Shown here: positions 31,092-34,381 of the stretch, one piece after another
Numbering within the stretch: position 1 is the first letter of the stretch
Layout: each line of letters opens with the position of its first letter
Origin: Caballeronia glebae
GTDB taxonomy: Bacteria; Pseudomonadota; Gammaproteobacteria; Burkholderiales; Burkholderiaceae
Assembly: GCF_001545035.1 (NCBI RefSeq)
Contig: NZ_FCOJ02000072.1
Coordinates: 1-34,381, forward strand
Length of the DNA stretch: 34,381 bases
Direction: 5' to 3'
The notes under the pieces: generated by a model
The model's input: the letters and a program-made list of their open reading frames with translations, nothing else
Database searches by the model: none
Told to the model about the DNA's origin: nothing
Translations under genes and position numbers: made by a program

Positions 31092-31164
31092 GCATGTCTC
31101 CTAATTGGCGGCGGCGCGTGTGCGCGACGTGGAGACAGTTTAGTCAGATGGCGCTGGCAAAAAC

Positions 31165-31193
31165 TTGCGAAACAAATCGCGCGTTCATAGAAT
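31165..31193 (+). promoter_or_regulatory. sigma70-like promoter of the Lrp-type regulator
   Basis: TTGCGA (31165-31170), 17-base spacer, TAGAAT (31188-31193). Transcription would start near 31200, inside the inverted repeat at 31190-31224. Confidence 0.5.
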
Positions 31194-31224
31194 TGCGCAC
31201 GATGCTGCCAATCGAGCGCAATTC
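31190..31224. promoter_or_regulatory. inverted repeat over the Lrp-type promoter, candidate operator
   Basis: GAATTGCGC (31190-31198) and GCGCAATTC (31216-31224) form a perfect 9-bp inverted repeat with a 17-base spacer (26-bp period). The left arm overlaps the -10 box, and the right arm touches the GGAG ribosome binding site of the regulator gene. Confidence 0.5.
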
Positions 31225-31235
31225 GGAGCTATGAA

Positions 31236-31739
31236 ATGGCTGAGCCAGAGCTGGACACGATAGACCGCCGCATCCTCGCGATTCTTCAGGAAAATGGCCG
31301 GCTGTCGAATCAGGAGATCGCGGATCGTGTGAATCTGTCGCCGAGTCCGTGCTTGCGGCGCATTCGTCGGCTGGAGGAAACCGGCGTGATTCGCGGCTAC
31401 GTCGCATTGCTCGACGCAAAAAAGCTCGGGCTCGGTCTGCTGGCTTATATCAACGTGCGTCTGGAAAAGCGCGGCGGCACGCAGGCTGCGCCGGGCACAC
31501 CAAAGGCGCCGACGCACGGCGACCTCTTTCGTGAGGCGGTGCGTTCATGGCCGGAAGTCGTCGCCTGCGATGCGATGACTGGTGAGATGGACTTTCTCTT
31601 GCGCGTGCAGGTGCGCGACATGGACGACTTTTCGCGCTTTGTGCAGGACGAATTGCTGCACCATCCATCGGTGATCGATGTGCGATCGAGCTTCTCGCTG
31701 GAGCGCATCAAGGAGACGACCGTTCTGCCGCTGCACTAA
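31236..31739 (+). CDS. Lrp/AsnC family transcriptional regulator
   Basis: A 167-residue regulator. The N-terminal helix-turn-helix is LDTIDRRILAILQENGRLSNQEIADRVNLS with SPCLRRIRRLEETGVIRGY (residues 6-55). The C-terminal RAM/effector domain follows (LLAYINVRLEK, then AVRSWPEVVACDAMTGEMDFLLRVQV). Between the first strand and helix of the RAM domain there is an extra ~16-residue Gly/Pro/Ala-rich loop (79-94) not usual in short Lrp proteins. It is divergent from hpd and probably responds to an aromatic amino acid. GGAG lies seven bases before the ATG. Confidence 0.9.
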   Translation: MAEPELDTIDRRILAILQENGRLSNQEIADRVNLSPSPCLRRIRRLEETGVIRGYVALLDAKKLGLGLLAYINVRLEKRGGTQAAPGTPKAPTHGDLFREAVRSWPEVVACDAMTGEMDFLLRVQVRDMDDFSRFVQDELLHHPSVIDVRSSFSLERIKETTVLPLH

Positions 31740-31746
31740 AACGACG

Positions 31747-31768
31747 AAGGGCGGTCGATGCCGCCCTT
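31747..31768. terminator. hairpin between convergent genes
   Basis: AAGGGCGG (31747-31754) pairs with CCGCCCTT (31761-31768) around TCGATG. It lies 8 bases after the Lrp-type gene stop and 47 bases past the GNAT gene stop. On the minus strand GTCGTTTTAG follows. It probably serves both genes. Confidence 0.6.
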
Positions 31769-31814
31769 GTTGGTCCAGCTCGCAGCGCGAACCCCGCGCT
31801 GTTCTTGAAGAAGG

Positions 31815-32480
31815 TTACGCGGCGTCGGCCGTCGGCATGAACGCCTGAAAAACCTGCGTCGCGCGCTGCGTCTGGCGCTTGACCGCATAGTCGAACACGG
31901 CCGCCTGCTCCTGGAACATTTCGGCCACGATGCTGGTCTGGTCCGCCGGCGCGAGGGACAGATAAGCATCCGCTTCGCCGTATGAGTACTCGATCTTCAT
32001 GCCCGCCTTCTTCGCGATGTGCATCATGGTCGAGTTGCGCGACAGGCAGTGAATGTAGAGCACCGACACATGCGTGTTGCGGCTGCGCATGGCGGCGCGC
32101 TCGAACATCTTCGAGCCGATACCGCGGCCACGCGCGCTTTCGAGCACCGACACGCCGAACTCGGCGGTGCGCTTGTCGCCCTCGGCCGGCAGATAGGCCA
32201 GATGGCCGACGCCGATCAATTCCAGCGCGCTGCCGAACACACCGAACACTTTGTCGTTCGCGAAGTTGAGGTTGCGCACGTAGTTCTCGATCACGTGATC
32301 CGGCACGATTTGCCCGAACCGCAAGAGGCGGTCGTCTTCGTCGAGGGCGAGAAAGTGCGTGAGGAGACGCTCGCGATCCGCCGAAGACAGCTCGCGGACG
32401 AGAACCGGCATACGCGCGTCTTTGAGCGGCTGGTCGTGCGCGACGATCTGCTCGGCAGTGCGGTTGATAGTCGGTTCCAC
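31815..32480 (-). CDS. GNAT family N-acetyltransferase
   Basis: A 221-residue protein with a GNAT fold: VLVRELSSADRERLLTHFLALDEDDRLLRFG at the start of the domain, IGVGHLAYLPAEGDKRTAEFGVSV, and the acetyl-CoA-binding motif ARGRGIGSKMFERA (116-129), followed by YIHCLSRNSTMMHIAKKAGM. About 45 residues at the C-terminus extend past the fold. The acceptor substrate is unknown. The start is a GTG at 32480 with AAGGAG eight bases upstream; the longer frame begins at a TTG without such a site. A consensus -10 box and an inverted repeat lie upstream. Confidence 0.87.
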   Translation of the reverse strand: MEPTINRTAEQIVAHDQPLKDARMPVLVRELSSADRERLLTHFLALDEDDRLLRFGQIVPDHVIENYVRNLNFANDKVFGVFGSALELIGVGHLAYLPAEGDKRTAEFGVSVLESARGRGIGSKMFERAAMRSRNTHVSVLYIHCLSRNSTMMHIAKKAGMKIEYSYGEADAYLSLAPADQTSIVAEMFQEQAAVFDYAVKRQTQRATQVFQAFMPTADAA

Positions 32481-32568
32481 GGTCGTTTCTCCTTCATTCG
32501 TGATGCAGAGTTGCTGCAAAGCAAAACGAAGTTTAGCCGATCCTGGAGAAATGAGTACGGGAAAACCC

Positions 32569-32596
32569 TTAGAACACGTTAGGGGTCACGTTCTAA
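32569..32596. promoter_or_regulatory. inverted repeat TTAGAAC-N14-GTTCTAA, candidate operator
   Basis: A perfect 7-bp inverted repeat (32569-32575 and 32590-32596). It lies between the GNAT start and a consensus TATAAT on the minus strand (32613-32618), so it would cover about +10 to +37 of the GNAT transcript. Confidence 0.45.
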
Positions 32597-32612
32597 ACAA
32601 CTGTTGAAATCG

Positions 32613-32618
32613 ATTATA
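32613..32618 (-). promoter_or_regulatory. consensus -10 box upstream of the GNAT gene
   Basis: The minus strand reads TATAAT here, within the most AT-rich part of the 219-bp gap between the GNAT and TetR genes. No convincing -35 box is found at 16-18 bases. Confidence 0.4.
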
Positions 32619-32699
32619 TTACTTATAAATCATGTACTTAGCGCGTTTGCGTAAACACGACGTTTCACCGACCGGAGAGTCTGTTGTGCTGCAGCATTT

Positions 32700-33305
32700 C
32701 TAGCGAGCGCCGTTCAGTCCGTTTTCGATCATGTCGACGACCTGCTCGGCGAATTCGCTGTAGCCGAGCTTGCCGCCCGGCTTGAGCCAGGTGAACGTCC
32801 AGTTGATCATGCCGAACACCATCATGGTGAGGGCGGTCTGATTGTCCTTGGTCGCGCGCTTCGGATACGCGCGCGCGAGTTGACGCGCGAACGCGGCAAC
32901 GATGTCGCGCTGACGATCGAGGACGATTTCGCGCTGCGCGTCTTCGAGATACTTCACATCGTTCAGAAGCGCGACGTGCCGGCTATGCGACGTCTCATAT
33001 TCGGCGAGAAACGCGCGCACGAGCTCGGCGAACGCCTCGCGCTCGCTCAGCCCGCGCCGCTGGCTCGCGCCTTGTACTTCCGCGATGATCAGCATCAGCC
33101 GCTTGGTGTAGCGGTCGAGCAGGTCGAAGAGGATCGCTTCCTTGCTCTCGTAATAGTGATAGAGGCGGGCTTTCGACGTGCCGCTCGCGGCGGCGAGATC
33201 CGCCATCGAGGTGCTGGGGTAGCTCGTCTGCGCGAATTTCGCGGCGGCGAGTTCGAGGATTTGTTCGCGTTGCGTCTCGTGATCGGGCGCTTTGGTACGG
33301 GCCAT
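32700..33305 (-). CDS. paaR: TetR family regulator, probable PaaR of phenylacetate catabolism
   Basis: A 201-residue TetR-type regulator. The DNA-binding part (10-55) is QREQILELAAAKFAQTSYPSTSMADLAAASGTSKARLYHYYESKE. The rest is a helical ligand-binding domain ending in MVFGMINWTFTWLKPGGKLGYSEFAEQVVDMIENGL. Its position, third after paaE and a DUF1835 gene on the same strand, matches the Burkholderia cenocepacia locus where the TetR protein PaaR represses the phenylacetate genes and responds to phenylacetyl-CoA; that comparison is from memory. It starts 33 bases after the DUF1835 stop, with an AAGAA-N4-TTCTT palindrome (33313-33326) in between. Confidence 0.82.
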   Translation of the reverse strand: MARTKAPDHETQREQILELAAAKFAQTSYPSTSMADLAAASGTSKARLYHYYESKEAILFDLLDRYTKRLMLIIAEVQGASQRRGLSEREAFAELVRAFLAEYETSHSRHVALLNDVKYLEDAQREIVLDRQRDIVAAFARQLARAYPKRATKDNQTALTMMVFGMINWTFTWLKPGGKLGYSEFAEQVVDMIENGLNGAR

Positions 33306-33338
33306 GTGTTCGAAGAATGCCTTCTTATAGGTATGAAT

Positions 33339-34139
33339 TCAGCGGCGCAGCTCGGCCTGACCGATTTCGGACGGCGTGCCGCGGATTTTAAGGCGTCCCG
33401 CCGTCACGAGTTCGCGGCAGCGCCAGAATGCGATGGAGTCGGAGAGCATGAAATCGAAGCGCTGTGCCATCGCCGCGCCGGCAATCCGGGCCGCCGGTTT
33501 CCATTCGGGGCCGGCGAGGTCGAGCAGCGCTTCGTCGACGTCGATCCACGTTCCCGATATGAGCATGTTGTCGCGCAGCCGGCGCGTTTCCGCGTTGGCG
33601 TACTTCGCTTCCTGCCATTCGAGCGCGAGGCGGCTGATGCGCAGCACGGATATCGGGGCCGCGGTCGGCAGCTTCGCTAGCAGTTGCTTCGGCGAAAACA
33701 TGCCGACGGCCGTCGCCCGATCGGTGCGGCCGACGCGTTGCGGATCGCTGTCGTCGGTTGCGATCGCCAAATCGTCGTGAGTGAGTTTCGCTTCGTTCAG
33801 GCGCTGCGGCGCATTGCGCAGATGAAAGGCGACGCGCCGCAAGGTGAGTTGATCAGCCGCGCTCTGACCGTGCCACACGACAATCTGACCATCGCCGCGC
33901 GCGAGGCGGTTGAACAGCGCTTGCTGCTCTTCCAGTTCGTCCTCGAAATCGATCGCACTGTTCAGCACCTGACGCCAGAACGTGGCGCGCGCGAGCACCG
34001 ATTCGTCGATGTCCCTGAGCGGACCGACGGCGAGATCGTCGCGCAGCGCGATGACGCGTTCGTCGCGTTCCGCGCGCTGCAAGGCCTCGGTGAGGGACTG
34101 GGCCGCGCAATCGCCATTCGTGACGTGAATCGTGTTCAT
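33339..34139 (-). CDS. DUF1835 domain protein
   Basis: A 266-residue protein starting MNTIHVTNGDCAAQSLTEAL, the characteristic start of DUF1835. The first ~120 residues include VIALRDDLAVGPLRDID and IVVWHGQSAADQLTLRRVAFHLR. The C-terminal half (RISRLALEWQEAKYANAETRRLRDN...FDFMLSDSIAFWRCRELVTAGRLKIRG) looks like the DUF3658 partner domain. Function is unknown. A further 46 open residues upstream overlap the paaE terminator and are not used. It lies between paaE and the TetR gene and is probably co-transcribed with the TetR gene. Confidence 0.85.
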   Translation of the reverse strand: MNTIHVTNGDCAAQSLTEALQRAERDERVIALRDDLAVGPLRDIDESVLARATFWRQVLNSAIDFEDELEEQQALFNRLARGDGQIVVWHGQSAADQLTLRRVAFHLRNAPQRLNEAKLTHDDLAIATDDSDPQRVGRTDRATAVGMFSPKQLLAKLPTAAPISVLRISRLALEWQEAKYANAETRRLRDNMLISGTWIDVDEALLDLAGPEWKPAARIAGAAMAQRFDFMLSDSIAFWRCRELVTAGRLKIRGTPSEIGQAELRR

Positions 34140-34164
34140 CGGTGTCGGATGCCGGAAAGACGAA

Positions 34165-34188
34165 AGGACCGCTCGGGTCAGCGGTCCT
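34165..34188 (-). terminator. paaE operon terminator
   Basis: Perfect 9-bp stem AGGACCGCT (34165-34173) with AGCGGTCCT (34180-34188), 6-base loop. On the minus strand it runs into TTTCGTCTTTCC, 34 bases after the paaE stop, separating it from the DUF1835/TetR pair. Confidence 0.8.
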
Positions 34189-34222
34189 AGTTTACGCGAA
34201 TCGAATGACAGCGGGCCGCTAC

Positions 34223-34381
34223 TTAACGCTCGTCGAAACTCACGACCACGCGCTCGCTCACCGGATGGCACTGGCAAGTCAGTACAAAACCCTCATCGAT
34301 CTCATGTTGTTCGAGCGTGTAGTTCTTCTCCATCTTCACTTCGCCTTCGAGCACTTTCGCGCGGCACGTGCAGCACACTCC
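34223..34381 (-). CDS. paaE: phenylacetyl-CoA epoxidase reductase subunit (partial, C-terminus)
   Basis: The window edge cuts this gene; 52 C-terminal residues and the TAA are present. They form the end of a plant-type [2Fe-2S] ferredoxin domain: VCCTCRAKVLEG with cluster Cys, then NYTLEQHEIDEGFVLTCQCHP with the last cluster Cys, ending VVVSFDER. This is the C-terminal domain of PaaE, which moves electrons from NADPH through FAD and the iron-sulfur centre to the PaaABCD ring epoxidase acting on phenylacetyl-CoA. The rest of the paa operon should lie to the right of the window. Confidence 0.88.
   Translation of the reverse strand, partial: GVCCTCRAKVLEGEVKMEKNYTLEQHEIDEGFVLTCQCHPVSERVVVSFDER

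Noticed and set aside
1..34381. CRISPR array, prophage, toxin-antitoxin pair, secondary-metabolite cluster or defence island
   Set aside because: Looked for regular repeats, phage structural genes, paired small toxin and antitoxin genes, PKS/NRPS modules and defence nucleases. None is visible; the window is metabolic and signalling genes.

Overview
The window looks like a chromosomal segment of a Burkholderia-type betaproteobacterium (Paraburkholderia/Caballeronia/Burkholderia). The evidence is high GC with strong GC3 bias, AGGAG-type ribosome binding sites, many small exported proteins of Burkholderia type, and a right edge (paaE, a DUF1835 gene, a TetR gene) whose order matches, as I remember it, the Burkholderia phenylacetate locus. 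I see no rRNA, tRNA, CRISPR array, intact insertion sequence or prophage. Apart from one small degenerate transposase fragment, this is ordinary core or soft-core chromosome with densely packed genes on both strands.

Left part (1-9.2 kb): the 3' end of an unidentified gene, a DUF72/cupin pair, small exported proteins, arsenate reductase (arsC), a membrane-anchored GGEEF diguanylate cyclase that shares its stop site with a convergent MgtC/SapB-like gene, a RidA-type deaminase, an AlkB-type dioxygenase, a lone receiver domain, an EEP-family phosphodiesterase, and a stand-alone Lon-like AAA+ ATPase followed by an unusually elaborate terminator/attenuator-like region.

Middle (9.3-20.6 kb): an FAD-dependent L-2-hydroxyglutarate dehydrogenase-like enzyme, a Tat-exported high-potential iron-sulfur protein, an MHS-type transporter followed by a cupin, a ribbon-helix-helix-like small protein, a Ub-Mut7C/Mut7-C RNase-like protein, a beta-hydroxyacid dehydrogenase, a LysE-family exporter, an exported protein coupled to a second lone receiver, argC, a WrbA-like flavodoxin-fold protein, a periplasmic PEBP (YbhB/YbcL) protein and an orphan RcsB-like regulator. 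An IS110-type transposase scar lies just downstream of the regulator. Between the second receiver and argC there is a good candidate for a short unannotated sRNA with its own promoter, a CUCCUCC stretch and an intrinsic terminator.

Right part (20.6-34.4 kb): pyrE, an AAHS-like MFS transporter and the large NADP-malic enzyme maeB. Then comes a set of genes for aromatic amino acid breakdown: a 1190-residue fused indolepyruvate:ferredoxin oxidoreductase, 4-hydroxyphenylpyruvate dioxygenase (hpd), a divergent Lrp/AsnC regulator with an inverted repeat across its own promoter, a GNAT protein, and the end of the phenylacetate locus (probable paaR, DUF1835, paaE). Together these could split arylpyruvates between homogentisate (hpd) and aryl-CoA thioesters feeding the phenylacetyl-CoA route (oxidoreductase, then PaaABCDE). 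That link is inferred from gene content.

I do not see a clearly novel multi-gene system. The items most worth checking are the candidate sRNA at 16761-16819, the Lrp promoter/operator at 31165-31224, the alternating stems at 9215-9276, the protease-less Lon-like ATPase and the inverted repeat at 32569-32596. All positions were read by eye, without database searches.
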